Assembly (NCBI GenBank): GCA_006739055.1
Contig: AP019702.1
Coordinates: 3,373,388-3,437,387, forward strand
Direction: 5' to 3'
Source: Allostella vacuolata
Lineage (GTDB): Bacteria > Pseudomonadota > Alphaproteobacteria > ATCC43930 > Allostellaceae
Length of the DNA: 64,000 bases
Shown here: positions 38,993-46,969 of the stretch, in pieces
Layout: every line of letters starts with the position of its first letter
Position numbering within the stretch: the first letter of the stretch is position 1
The notes under the pieces: generated by a model
What the model was told of the DNA's origin: nothing
Database searches by the model: none
What the model saw: the letters and a program-made list of their open reading frames with translations, nothing else
Program-made: the position numbers and the translations under genes

Positions 38993-40018
38993 ATGTCCAA
39001 GCTGAAAGATGTCACGCGCATTGCCGCCCCGGCGCTGGCCGCGCTGCTCTGGAGCGGTGCGGGCGCCATGGCGCAGGAATGCTGCTCCAAGGAACTCGTC
39101 GACGCCGCCAACAAGGAGGGCAAGCTCGTCCTCTACACGGCGCTCCTGCTCGACAGCGAGCAGATCGTCATGAAGGAGTTCAACAAGAAGTTCCCCAAGG
39201 TGAAGGTCGACATCGTCCGCGCGCCGGGCGCCCGGCTCTTCACCCGGATCGAGACCGAGGCCGCGGCCGGCAAGCTCGGCGCCGACGTGGTCGACCTGAC
39301 CGACCTGGGCCTCGCCAAGCGCATCGAGAACGTGTTCGCGGACTATGCGCCGCCGAACGCCGCGCAGTGGCAGAAGGAGACGATGATCTCGCCCAAGCTG
39401 TGGCCGCGCACGGTCCACGTCTATGGGCTGGCCTACAACGTCGCCCTGCTCAAGGACCCGCCCAAGTCCTGGAAGGACATGACCAACCCGGCCTACAAGG
39501 GCAAGATGGGGCTGGTGATCGCCGGATCGGGCGGCACCACCTGGACCAAGGCAATGTTCCAGCGCAAGGTGCTGGGCGAGGACTACTGGAAGGCGGTGGC
39601 CGCCGTCGAGCCGCGCCTCTATGAGAGCAACGGCCCGCTCGCCACCGCCGTCGTCAGCGGCGAGGTGCAGGTGGCCATGCTGCTGGTCAACGCCACGCTG
39701 CCGCTGAAGCAGGACGGCGCGCCGATCGAGGTCGTCTACCCGACCGAGGGCATGCCCACTACCCCGGGCGCGGCCGGCATCACCAAGACCGCCGCCAACC
39801 CCAATGCCGCCAAGCTGTTCCTCGACTGGTTCCTGTCGCTCGAGGGCCAGAACGCGATGGTTGGCAAGCTCGGCTTCGTGTCGCTGCTGAACGGGGCCAA
39901 CGTGCCGCCCGGCGCGCCCAAGGACATCAAGCTCTGGATCCCGAACAAGGAAGAGTACGAGAAGCTCCGCGACAAGTGGATCAGCGACTGGAACGTCGTC
40001 TACAAGTATCGCCAGTGA
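38993..40018 (+). CDS. ABC transporter substrate-binding protein (Fe3+/FbpA-like)
   Basis: Periplasmic binding protein of the iron/polyamine class, 341 aa from ATG 38993, which has GGAGGAG about 11 bases upstream. The signal peptide runs to about residue 30 (ends GAMAQ). The mature part starts with CCSKELVDAANKEGKLVLYT, the FbpA-type opening, and shows GARLFTRIETEAAAGKLGAD. The tandem Cys pair directly after the signal region is unusual. FbpA Tyr ligands for iron are not evident at the usual C-terminal place (only LYESNG), so the ligand may be organic rather than Fe3+. The ATPase gene follows after 21 bases. Confidence 0.9.
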   Translation: MSKLKDVTRIAAPALAALLWSGAGAMAQECCSKELVDAANKEGKLVLYTALLLDSEQIVMKEFNKKFPKVKVDIVRAPGARLFTRIETEAAAGKLGADVVDLTDLGLAKRIENVFADYAPPNAAQWQKETMISPKLWPRTVHVYGLAYNVALLKDPPKSWKDMTNPAYKGKMGLVIAGSGGTTWTKAMFQRKVLGEDYWKAVAAVEPRLYESNGPLATAVVSGEVQVAMLLVNATLPLKQDGAPIEVVYPTEGMPTTPGAAGITKTAANPNAAKLFLDWFLSLEGQNAMVGKLGFVSLLNGANVPPGAPKDIKLWIPNKEEYEKLRDKWISDWNVVYKYRQ

Positions 40019-40039
40019 CCGGCTGAGGGAAACGGCGCC

Positions 40040-41167
40040 ATGTCGGCGGACCTCACCGTCGAGGAGCTCGAGAAGAGCTTCGCACCCGGCCTCCGACCGG
40101 CGGTCGATCGGGTTTCCTTCCATGTCCCCGCCGGGGAGATCGTCGTCCTGCTGGGGCCTTCGGGCTGCGGCAAGACGACGACGCTCCGCATGGTGGCCGG
40201 CCTCGAGCGGCCGACCGGCGGGGTGATCTCGATCGGCGGCCGCGTGGTCGCCCGGGCGGCCACGGGCGAACTCGTCTCGGCCCAGCACCGCGAAATCGGC
40301 ATGGTGTTCCAGTCCTACGCCGTCTGGCCGCACATGACGGTACAGGAGAACGTCGCCTACCCCCTGCGGCACCGCAAGGTGAGCCGGGCGGACATCCGCA
40401 TCAAGGTGGCCGAGGCGCTCGAGCTGGTGGGGCTGGAGGACTATGCCGGCCGCTCGGTGACGGCGCTTTCGGGCGGCCAGATGCAGCGCGTGGCGCTCGC
40501 CCGCGCGCTGGTCTACCGCCCGCAGCTGCTGCTGCTCGACGAGCCCCTGTCCAACCTCGACGCCAAGCTGCGGCTCCGGCTGCGCGACGACCTGCGGCGG
40601 ATCATCAAGGAGGCAGGGGTGACGGCCCTCTACGTCACCCACGACCAGGCCGAGGCGGTGGTGCTGGGCGACCGCATCGGGGTGATGCGCGACGGGCACC
40701 TGCTGCAGATGACCGACCCCGTCACCCTCTACAACCGGCCGGCCGACCTGTTCGTCGCCAACTTCACCGGCGCGTCGAACATGCTGGACGGGCGGATCGG
40801 CGGCGACGGCCGGTCGGTCGAGCTGGCCGGCGGCGCCACCCTGGCGGCCGAGCTGCCGGACGGAGCCAGGCCGGGGGAACCGGCGGTGATCGCGATCCGG
40901 CCCGAGAACCTGGTCCTGACCGCCCCCGGCAGCGAGGGGACGGGCCTGCACGGCCGGGTCGTCACCGAGACCTTCCACGGCACCCAGACCATCTACCGGG
41001 TCGAGGCGCTGGGGGCGGTCCTGGAAGCGGTCGAGATGGGCACGGTGCCGCGCTTCGCGCCGGGAGCGCCGGTCACCGTGCAGGTGCCGCCGTCGGCCTG
41101 CCGGGTCTTCACCGGCAAGGCCGCCGACCGCAGCGGCATCGACGCAGAAGCCCGCGTCGAGCATTGA
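40040..41167 (+). CDS. ABC transporter ATP-binding protein (FbpC/PotA-like)
   Basis: Cytoplasmic ATPase powering the split ABC importer, 375 aa. Walker A GPSGCGKTTT (about residues 38-47), signature LSGGQMQRVALARAL, Walker B LLLLDEPLSNLDAK and the switch His in YVTHDQAEA are all intact. The C-terminal TOBE domain (about 280-360) is present, as usual for this group. It is coupled to the binding-protein gene; the fused permease gene is on the opposite strand at 34746-36503. After its stop the sequence changes to a less GC-rich patch. Confidence 0.96.
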   Translation: MSADLTVEELEKSFAPGLRPAVDRVSFHVPAGEIVVLLGPSGCGKTTTLRMVAGLERPTGGVISIGGRVVARAATGELVSAQHREIGMVFQSYAVWPHMTVQENVAYPLRHRKVSRADIRIKVAEALELVGLEDYAGRSVTALSGGQMQRVALARALVYRPQLLLLDEPLSNLDAKLRLRLRDDLRRIIKEAGVTALYVTHDQAEAVVLGDRIGVMRDGHLLQMTDPVTLYNRPADLFVANFTGASNMLDGRIGGDGRSVELAGGATLAAELPDGARPGEPAVIAIRPENLVLTAPGSEGTGLHGRVVTETFHGTQTIYRVEALGAVLEAVEMGTVPRFAPGAPVTVQVPPSACRVFTGKAADRSGIDAEARVEH

Positions 41168-41445
41168 GCGAGCGCGCGACGGCCGGCGGATGCGAGGTCA
41201 GGCCCCCGCTCCGCCGGCCGTCCGCCGCCAAGCGTCGCGGTAGGACGGCAAGAAATTACTGCCCTGCAAACGTGGCGAACGCAAATGGATGCCTTTGCGG
41301 CACGAACTTCTGGCGTTTCCGCATGGCCGCAACGATGACCAATTCGACAGTGTCAGTCAGTTTCTGCCTTGGGCAGCAGAGCCTCACGCAGTCCCCGAAG
41401 TCCCTATCGCGGCCCCGTCCTCGGTAGAAACTGGCACTGCCCGCC

Positions 41446-41558
41446 GGCCAAAGCGTCCCTCGACTACGCTCGGGATGAGGGCCGTCTCAATTGGCGGAAG
41501 CATTTGTGGAATAAAGGAAATTTCCTCACCCTGAGCGCAGTCGAAGGGCGCTTTGGCC
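41446..41558. repeat. REP-like imperfect inverted repeat
   Basis: The 35-base arm at 41446-41480 and the arm at 41524-41558 are reverse complements at 30 of 35 positions. Each arm carries the TCGACTACGCTC / GAGCGCAGTCGA type core known from dispersed intergenic repeats in many proteobacterial genomes. The 43-base centre is A/T-richer. Likely a mobile or dispersed intergenic palindrome; only one copy is in this window. Confidence 0.65.
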
Positions 41559-41590
41559 GTCGGCCAATGCTCCATTCGGCGGCGGCCGGT

Positions 41591-41634
41591 GGGTGAATTC
41601 CCGGCCGGTCGGGTCAACCGGTGGGAATTCACCC
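41591..41634. repeat. Hairpin downstream of the GIY-YIG gene
   Basis: GGGTGAATTCCC (41591-41602) and GGGAATTCACCC (41623-41634) form a perfect 12-bp stem with a 20-base loop that itself contains CCGG/CCGG. It begins 40 bases beyond the stop of the leftward GIY-YIG gene and could end its transcript, although no T tract follows. Confidence 0.5.
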
Positions 41635-41674
41635 CCGGAGCTACCGTTGGCCAATTGACCCCGCTGATTCTGCC

Positions 41675-42523
41675 TCACACCCGGGGCTGTGCAGGCGGCC
41701 TGCCGCAGCCCACGTACGCGATTGGACTGCCGCTCCCGAATGCGACATGCCGGACGCTCCGACCGACCAGTGCCCGGCGAAGATCAGGATCGGTCACCGG
41801 CGTGCCCACAAATCCCCGGCGCGCGTTAATAGCTGCCGATTTGCGGCCGGAGACCGTGCGCCGGGTCGGGTCCATCGTCTCCCGGCGCATGTCTGGATAC
41901 TCCTCCCAGTAGGCGATCTCGTAGGCCTCCCGAACAATCCCGCGCGCTACGGACAGCGCGTGGGTCGGGGGGACCGGATGCCGCTCGGGCCGACAGACCC
42001 AGTACCGCCGAGTTCGCTCGTAGAGTTGTTCGGCTGTGAGGCTCGGGTCCCACTGTCGCTCGATCTTGATGAGGATCGCCGGCACATGGATCTCGGCGGG
42101 TTGGGCGCCGTAGGCCGCGCTGACATCAAGCACGCCCATCACCCCGCGATCGATACCGTGGCCGCTGACCAAGTTCGTGAGCTGTTCGGTGGCATAGGCG
42201 TCGATCAAGGCGGCTTCCACCTCGTGGGCCGTCTCGTCCGTCATGCCGTGCCGATGGATCCGTATCCGGGGCTCCAGGCCTGCCGCACGGATCTCCCGAA
42301 TCCGGTCATATCGTAAGCCCGGGTCGCCGCCTGCTGCCATCCGCTGGTGCTGGAAGACGCGATTTCCCCGACCCTTGCCGATGTAGAACGTCGTGCCGTC
42401 TCGCGGATCCTCCAGCCGATACACATACGCGTCCAGTCGCTGCGAAATCTCGTCGCTGAAGGCATCGACAACTTCGGAGAGGCCGCGCGCGACTTCGATA
42501 TGTGACCGATCGTCTACAGACAT
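41675..42523 (-). CDS. GIY-YIG nuclease domain protein, LEM-3-like type
   Basis: Predicted endonuclease of 282 aa. The GIY-YIG module is near the N-terminus: YVYRLEDPRDGTTFYIGKG at residues 33-51 gives the YVY and YIG strands, followed by GNRVFQH with the catalytic Arg, as in LEM-3/Ankle1-type domains. The rest (about 100-282) has no recognised domain but is rich in Arg and contains a YERTRRYWVC segment. It is an orphan: no methylase or transposition gene is near, and the region is less GC-rich than neighbours, suggesting acquisition. ATG 42523 has AAGGGA about 12 bases before it. Function could be DNA repair, defence or mobile; undecided. Confidence 0.75.
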   Translation of the reverse strand: MSVDDRSHIEVARGLSEVVDAFSDEISQRLDAYVYRLEDPRDGTTFYIGKGRGNRVFQHQRMAAGGDPGLRYDRIREIRAAGLEPRIRIHRHGMTDETAHEVEAALIDAYATEQLTNLVSGHGIDRGVMGVLDVSAAYGAQPAEIHVPAILIKIERQWDPSLTAEQLYERTRRYWVCRPERHPVPPTHALSVARGIVREAYEIAYWEEYPDMRRETMDPTRRTVSGRKSAAINARRGFVGTPVTDPDLRRALVGRSVRHVAFGSGSPIAYVGCGRPPAQPRV

Positions 42524-42669
42524 GTGCAGCACGAATCCCTTCCGACCATTCCGGGGCAAGCGGGACCATCTATTCCAGTGGGCCGTCAGTCCACCACAAT
42601 GAGCCGCTCCGTCATGTGGCCGCTGCGCCGGGGGCGGCTTCCATGTCCGCCCCCGTGCGCCGTCGCCGC

Positions 42670-43098
42670 CTACAGCAGCGTCGCGTCGAGGGTGATCTCG
42701 GCGTTCAGCACCTTCGACACCGGGCAGCCGGCCTTGGCCTTGCCGGCCAGTTCGGCGAAGGTCGCCTGGTCGGTGCCGGGGATCTTCGCCTTCAGGGTCA
42801 GGTGGACGGCGGTGATGGCGAAGCCGGCCTCCACCTTTTCCAGCGTCACCTTGGCGGTGGTGTCCATCTGCTCGGCGGTCAGCCCGGCCTCGCCCAGGAT
42901 CAGGGACAGGGCCATGGTGAAGCAGCCGGCATGGGCGGCACCCAGCAGCTCCTCGGGATTGGTCCCCCGCACGCCCTCGAAGCGGCTGGCGAAGCCGTAG
43001 GGGCGGGCGTCGAGCGCGCCGCTCTCGGTCGAGATCGAGCCCCTCCCATCCTTGAGCCCGCCCTGCCACGCCGCCGACGCCTGCCTGGTGATCTTCAT
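42670..43098 (-). CDS. osmC: OsmC family peroxiredoxin
   Basis: Thiol-dependent reductase of organic hydroperoxides, 142 aa. The two active-site cysteines are visible in HAGCFTMAL (about residue 59) and KAGCPVSK (about residue 124), with the basic residue and Glu of RGTNPEELLGAA nearby. Length and N-terminal TRQASAAWQGGLKDGRG fit the OsmC rather than the Ohr branch. It stands apart from the aconitase X genes by 125 bases. A small GC-rich hairpin (42630-42654) follows it without a T tract. Role: oxidative stress protection in the cytoplasm. Confidence 0.93.
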   Translation of the reverse strand: MKITRQASAAWQGGLKDGRGSISTESGALDARPYGFASRFEGVRGTNPEELLGAAHAGCFTMALSLILGEAGLTAEQMDTTAKVTLEKVEAGFAITAVHLTLKAKIPGTDQATFAELAGKAKAGCPVSKVLNAEITLDATLL

Positions 43099-43223
43099 GC
43101 TCCGCTCCTTCGGTTGGATGGATGATCCTGCGAGAAAATGCCCGCCCGATGTGGGCCGGTTGCCCGCCCTCGCCTACCCCTTCGCCGAGCGTGCCACGCG
43201 AACGTGATTCCCGTGTGACCAGC

Positions 43224-43634
43224 CTATTCCGCCGCCTTCACCTCCCCTGTGGTGCCGTCGACCGACAGCATCTCGCCGTTCTGCATGTTGCCCCAGACGG
43301 CATCGGGGATGTCGGAGACGATCGGGATGCCGGCCAGAATGGCGCCCTGCACCACGCTCGGGTCCGGCGGCTCGCGGCTGACGATGGCGACCGGGTGGTT
43401 GCCGTGCTTGAAGAGCTGGTAGAGGAATCGCCACGCCCCGGCCGAGCCGCGGCTGTAGGGGAAGACCAGCACCGTGCCCTTGACCGACCGGCCATGGACG
43501 CTGGGCAGGTCGCCCACGATCTCGCCCGTGTTGATGTCGACGTCACCCAGGAACGAGATCGCCTCGGCGGCGATCAGGGCGGGGCCGCTGGCGACCCCGT
43601 CGACGATGCCGCGGCCGCGGATCGGGCCCTTCAT
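43224..43634 (-). CDS. Aconitase X small (swivel) subunit
   Basis: Swivel-domain subunit of an aconitase X (AcnX) hydro-lyase, 136 aa from ATG 43634. GRGIVDGVASGPALIAAEAI is the conserved start and PYSRGSAGAWRFLYQL carries the active-site Ser loop. The ATG overlaps the stop of the large subunit by four bases, so the two subunits are made together. In proteobacteria two-subunit AcnX enzymes are known as cis-3-hydroxy-L-proline dehydratases; other members dehydrate mevalonate 5-phosphate. The cluster here does not include the usual pyrroline-2-carboxylate reductase, so the substrate is open. Confidence 0.9.
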   Translation of the reverse strand: MKGPIRGRGIVDGVASGPALIAAEAISFLGDVDINTGEIVGDLPSVHGRSVKGTVLVFPYSRGSAGAWRFLYQLFKHGNHPVAIVSREPPDPSVVQGAILAGIPIVSDIPDAVWGNMQNGEMLSVDGTTGEVKAAE

Positions 43635-44905
43635 GCCGCCCTCCCGTGGCGCACGAAGCGCCCGGTGATCGCGGTCTCGATCGCCTCCGCGGTGCCGGTC
43701 AGCAGCGTGTCGCAGCGGATCATGTCGCGGACATACTTCGCCTGCTTGGCGGAATCGACGACGATCGAGCGCAAGGGCGGCGGCACCACCCCGAGCTTGG
43801 GGTCGGGCGAGACGGTGCGGGCGAAGTGGCACGAGATCGGGCAGGTGTCGGAAATGACCTTGGCGCCGGACGCCTCCAGGGTGCGGATGATGCCCGCCTC
43901 CTCGGCCATGCGGCGCACCGCCCGGCTGGTGGTGATCCAGAACTCCATGCCGTCGGCGATGCGCTTGCCGTCGAGCAGGCGGCCATACTCCTTCATCTCC
44001 TCGAACGAGGCATGCGGGCAGCCGACATGGACGATGTCGAAGACGCCGTCGTCGCGGGTGCAGAAATAGTCGTAGACCGCGTCGAGGTCGGCCCGCCTAG
44101 CGTCGACCACGCTTTCCGGCACCGGGCCGGCGAAGGCCTGGGCGGTGGTGGCATAGGGCGGCGTCACCCCCGGCACGATGAACAGCGCCACCCCGCCCGA
44201 GGTGGCGAGTGCGGCGCCGAGCGCGTCCAGCGCATCCAGGCTGGGCCGCTCGGTGAAGCCCTCGAACACCGGCACCCCCTCGCCGACGATGCGGCCGACA
44301 TGGAAGCCCAGCGCCGAATAGTCGGTGATGGAGTTGAGCGGGGTGTCGACCCGCACCAGGTGGGTGCCGCGCCGGTTCTCGTCCAGGTGATAGCCGAACA
44401 GCGGGTAGCGGCCGGTGATGCCGGCATAGACCGCGAAGAAGCCGTCGCGGTTGCTGCGCGCGCCCAGCACCGAGTTGCAGAAGATGGTGACCGTCGACTC
44501 GATCGAGGTCATGTGGGTGTTCCAGGTCGGCCAGTGGCCGGCCCAGTAGGGCGTGCAGGTGAAGGTGCAGGCCGCGCCCATCTGGTGCTGCGCCCCGGCG
44601 GCACGCTGCTGCAGGCGGGCCAGGCTTTCCGGCGCCCCGGTCGCGCGCCAGTTGACGGTGTCGGCGTTGGCGATGTTGACCGAGGACGGCACCGCCATGG
44701 TGGCGCCCAGGGTCGCCAGATCCTCGATCAGCTCGACGTCGTGCAGGTAGAGCGCCATCCCGGCATGGATGTGGGCGTAGCCGATCTCGACCATGCGGGG
44801 CGCGCCGAACGCCCGGCCGAGCTGCACCAGCCCCGCCATCGCCTTCTGCCGGGCGGGCCCGTCCCCGCCGTCCAGCATCCGTTCCTCCGCCGCCGTCAAC
44901 CGCAT
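43631..44905 (-). CDS. Aconitase X large catalytic subunit
   Basis: Catalytic subunit of the AcnX hydro-lyase, 424 aa. The family start MRLTAAEERMLDG, the Cys-containing segments GAACTFTCTPYWAG, VHVGCPHASFEE and SDTCPISCHF (candidate metal/cluster ligands) and the DTLLTGTAEAIETAITGRF C-terminus are all present. GGGAGG lies about 8 bases before the ATG. It is divergent, with 109 bases between, from an operon of racemase, TAXI TRAP transporter, SDR and aspartate dehydrogenase genes, which suggests one catabolic regulon for a hydroxylated amino acid or similar compound. Confidence 0.92.
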   Translation of the reverse strand: MRLTAAEERMLDGGDGPARQKAMAGLVQLGRAFGAPRMVEIGYAHIHAGMALYLHDVELIEDLATLGATMAVPSSVNIANADTVNWRATGAPESLARLQQRAAGAQHQMGAACTFTCTPYWAGHWPTWNTHMTSIESTVTIFCNSVLGARSNRDGFFAVYAGITGRYPLFGYHLDENRRGTHLVRVDTPLNSITDYSALGFHVGRIVGEGVPVFEGFTERPSLDALDALGAALATSGGVALFIVPGVTPPYATTAQAFAGPVPESVVDARRADLDAVYDYFCTRDDGVFDIVHVGCPHASFEEMKEYGRLLDGKRIADGMEFWITTSRAVRRMAEEAGIIRTLEASGAKVISDTCPISCHFARTVSPDPKLGVVPPPLRSIVVDSAKQAKYVRDMIRCDTLLTGTAEAIETAITGRFVRHGRAA

Positions 44906-45014
44906 CGGTGCTACCTCCCAGTGCCGGCGAGCATAGCCGAGCCGGGCGGCGTTGTGGCCAGTCGATCAGCCTTCTAGATTGGCGGCCGGTTTCGACAACT
45001 GGATCGGACGATCG

Positions 45015-45794
45015 ATGACTTCCCCCGGCTCGCGCATCGCCCATGGCGGCAAGGCCGTCTATGGCGCCCGGCTCGGCATCCTGATGCTGGAGGCGCGCTT
45101 CCCGCGCATCCCGGGCGACATGGGCAATGCCCGCTCCTGGCCCTTCCCGGTCCTCTACAAGGTGGTCTCGGGCGCCTCCCCCGACCGCGTGGTGCGCCGC
45201 CGGGCCGAGGGGCTACTGCCCGACTTCCTGGAGGCAGCGGCCGAGCTGGTGCGGCTGGGTGCCGACGGCATCACCACCAACTGCGGGTTCCTGTCGCTCT
45301 ACCAGCGCGAGCTCGCCGCCCATGTCGGCGTGCCGGTCGCGACCTCGAGCCTGATGCAGGTGCCGATGGTCCAGGCGACCCTGCCGCCCGGCAAGAAAGT
45401 GGGCATCCTGACCATCAGCGCCGCCTCGATGACCAGCGCCCACCTGGAGGCGGCCGGCGTCGACCCGGCGACCCCGGTCATGGGCACCGATGCCGGCCGC
45501 GAGTTCAGCCGCGCCATCATCGAGGACGAGGCCAGCATGGACGTGGCCGCCGCGGAGGCCGACATCCTGGAGTACGGGGCGAAGCTCGCCGCCAGCGACC
45601 CGGCGATCGGCGCCATCGTGCTCGAATGCACGAACATGGTGCCCTATGCGGCGGCACTGCGGGCCCATGTCGGGCTGCCGGTCTTCGACGTCTACAGCTT
45701 CGCCTGCTGGTTCCATGCCGGCCTGTCGCCGCGCGACTTCGGCCACCCCGCCAGCGCCCCGGCCCCGTGGCGCGAGCGTGGCCGTGCCGAATGA
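45015..45794 (+). CDS. Aspartate/glutamate racemase superfamily protein
   Basis: Cofactor-independent racemase/isomerase-type protein, 259 aa. The two active-site cysteines of the superfamily are in TTNCGFLS (about residue 97) and VLECTNM (about residue 205), in the usual symmetric places. The superfamily includes aspartate, glutamate and hydantoin racemases and maleate isomerase, and the sequence does not decide which. I chose ATG 45015, with GGA 7 bases upstream. It leads the rightward operon and is divergent from AcnX. With the aspartate dehydrogenase-like gene downstream, a D-to-L amino-acid step is a reasonable guess. Confidence 0.85.
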   Translation: MTSPGSRIAHGGKAVYGARLGILMLEARFPRIPGDMGNARSWPFPVLYKVVSGASPDRVVRRRAEGLLPDFLEAAAELVRLGADGITTNCGFLSLYQRELAAHVGVPVATSSLMQVPMVQATLPPGKKVGILTISAASMTSAHLEAAGVDPATPVMGTDAGREFSRAIIEDEASMDVAAAEADILEYGAKLAASDPAIGAIVLECTNMVPYAAALRAHVGLPVFDVYSFACWFHAGLSPRDFGHPASAPAPWRERGRAE

Positions 45795-45924
45795 GGCTTC
45801 GGACGAATGTCCGCACGGGCCTGATTGACAAGCACGCGGCCCGGGCCTTGCAATGTCGGTCGGTCGATCCAACAGGCTCGGCCGGCGCAGACCATGCGCC
45901 GGAGGCAACAACGGGAGACGGACG

Positions 45925-46893
45925 ATGATGCGCAACTCACTGCTGCTGGCGGGCCTGGGTGCCGCCCTGACCATGGCGGGGCCCGCTTCGGCCCAGACCA
46001 TCGAGTTCGTGGCCGGACAGCTTGGCGGCGGCTGGTACACCATGTCGTCCGGCATGGCCAAGCTGATGCAGGACAAGAACCCCGGCCTGACCATCAAGGT
46101 GGTGCCGGGCGGCGGCACCGCCAACCCGTCGAAGATCCAGCAGGGCCAGAGCCAGCTCGGCATGGGCCTCGACATCTTCTCGAAGATGGCCCGCGAAGGC
46201 ACCGGCATCTACAACGGCCGCAAGCACGACAAGCTGGTCATGATCGGCCAGAGCTTCTCGGACAATTACGTCCATTTCCTGAAGGCGCAGAACGCGCCCT
46301 ATTCCTTCGATGACGTGTTCAAGCAGAAGAACGTCAAGATCGGCGTCACCAAGGCCGGCTCGTCGGACGAGATGACCTATCGCTTCGTCATGGAAGAGTA
46401 CGGCCAGTCCTACGACAAGCTGCGCGCCAACGGCTGGAAGATCGTCCAGGGCGACTACAACGAGCTGGCCTCGTCCTACAAGGACGGCCAGGTCGACTAT
46501 GTCTTCCTGGTGCTGGGCATTCCCGGGGCCGCGGTGATCGACATGGGCACCGGCCGCAAGGGCGAGCTGATGGGCTGGCCCAAGCCGCTCGCCGACACCC
46601 TGATGACCAAGTACGGCTATTCGCCGGCCGTCTTCCCCAAGGCGACCTACCCCGCCTTCCAGAACGCCGACGTGTCGGCGATCCTGATGGCGACCACGCT
46701 GATGGCGTCGAGCGACCTGTCGGACGACGTCGCCTACAAGGTCGCCAAGACCCTGTGCGAGAACACCGCCGAGCTGCCCAAGATCCACGCCAGCATGAAC
46801 GTCTACAAGTGCGAGACGGCGATCAAGGTCCAGCCGGTTCCGGTCCATGCCGGCGCCATGAAGTACTACAAGGAAAAGGGCTTCGGTTCCTGA
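45925..46893 (+). CDS. TAXI family TRAP transporter solute-binding protein
   Basis: Periplasmic binding protein of the second TAXI TRAP system, 322 aa. The signal peptide is about residues 1-24 (ends GPASAQ), and the mature start TIEFVAGQLGGGWYTMSSGM is typical. ATG 45925 is preceded by GGGAGA; a second ATG at 45928 is equally possible. A strong intrinsic terminator follows the stop, in front of the permease gene. The protein is clearly different from the TAXI protein at 8428-9438, so the two systems likely take different ligands. Neighbours suggest an amino acid or hydroxy acid. Confidence 0.93.
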   Translation: MMRNSLLLAGLGAALTMAGPASAQTIEFVAGQLGGGWYTMSSGMAKLMQDKNPGLTIKVVPGGGTANPSKIQQGQSQLGMGLDIFSKMAREGTGIYNGRKHDKLVMIGQSFSDNYVHFLKAQNAPYSFDDVFKQKNVKIGVTKAGSSDEMTYRFVMEEYGQSYDKLRANGWKIVQGDYNELASSYKDGQVDYVFLVLGIPGAAVIDMGTGRKGELMGWPKPLADTLMTKYGYSPAVFPKATYPAFQNADVSAILMATTLMASSDLSDDVAYKVAKTLCENTAELPKIHASMNVYKCETAIKVQPVPVHAGAMKYYKEKGFGS

Positions 46894-46913
46894 GCCCGAT
46901 CACCCGGACCACC

Positions 46914-46945
46914 GACCCCGCCCATAGGGCGGGGTCTTCTTTTTT
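46914..46945 (+). terminator. Intra-operon intrinsic terminator after the TAXI gene
   Basis: GACCCCGCCC (46914-46923) pairs perfectly with GGGCGGGGTC (46927-46936) around the loop ATA and is followed by TTCTTTTTT (46937-46945). This is a textbook intrinsic terminator, yet the permease continues 25 bases later with AGGAGG before its ATG. It probably lets a fraction of polymerase read through so that binding protein exceeds permease. Confidence 0.9.
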
Positions 46946-46969
46946 CAGATCCAGGACAGGAGGCCGGTG

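Larger units (their letters stand above)
41168..41674. other. 507-bp non-coding region with repeats
   Basis: No credible gene is present. Base composition is visibly less GC-rich than the flanking operons (for instance around 41255-41350 and 41490-41530). It contains the REP-like inverted repeat (41446-41558) and a second hairpin (41591-41634). The stretch looks like an accessory patch together with the GIY-YIG gene to its right. Confidence 0.6.

Noticed and set aside
38783-41164. Open frame that extends the CoA-transferase N-terminus by nearly 800 residues across the ABC genes
   Set aside because: The extension is antisense to two recognised ABC genes; the CoA-transferase family sequence starts at about 38773-38782.
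42630-42654. GGGGGCGG/CCGCCCCC hairpin downstream of osmC
   Set aside because: Eight-base stem without a T tract on either side; too weak to call a terminator by itself.
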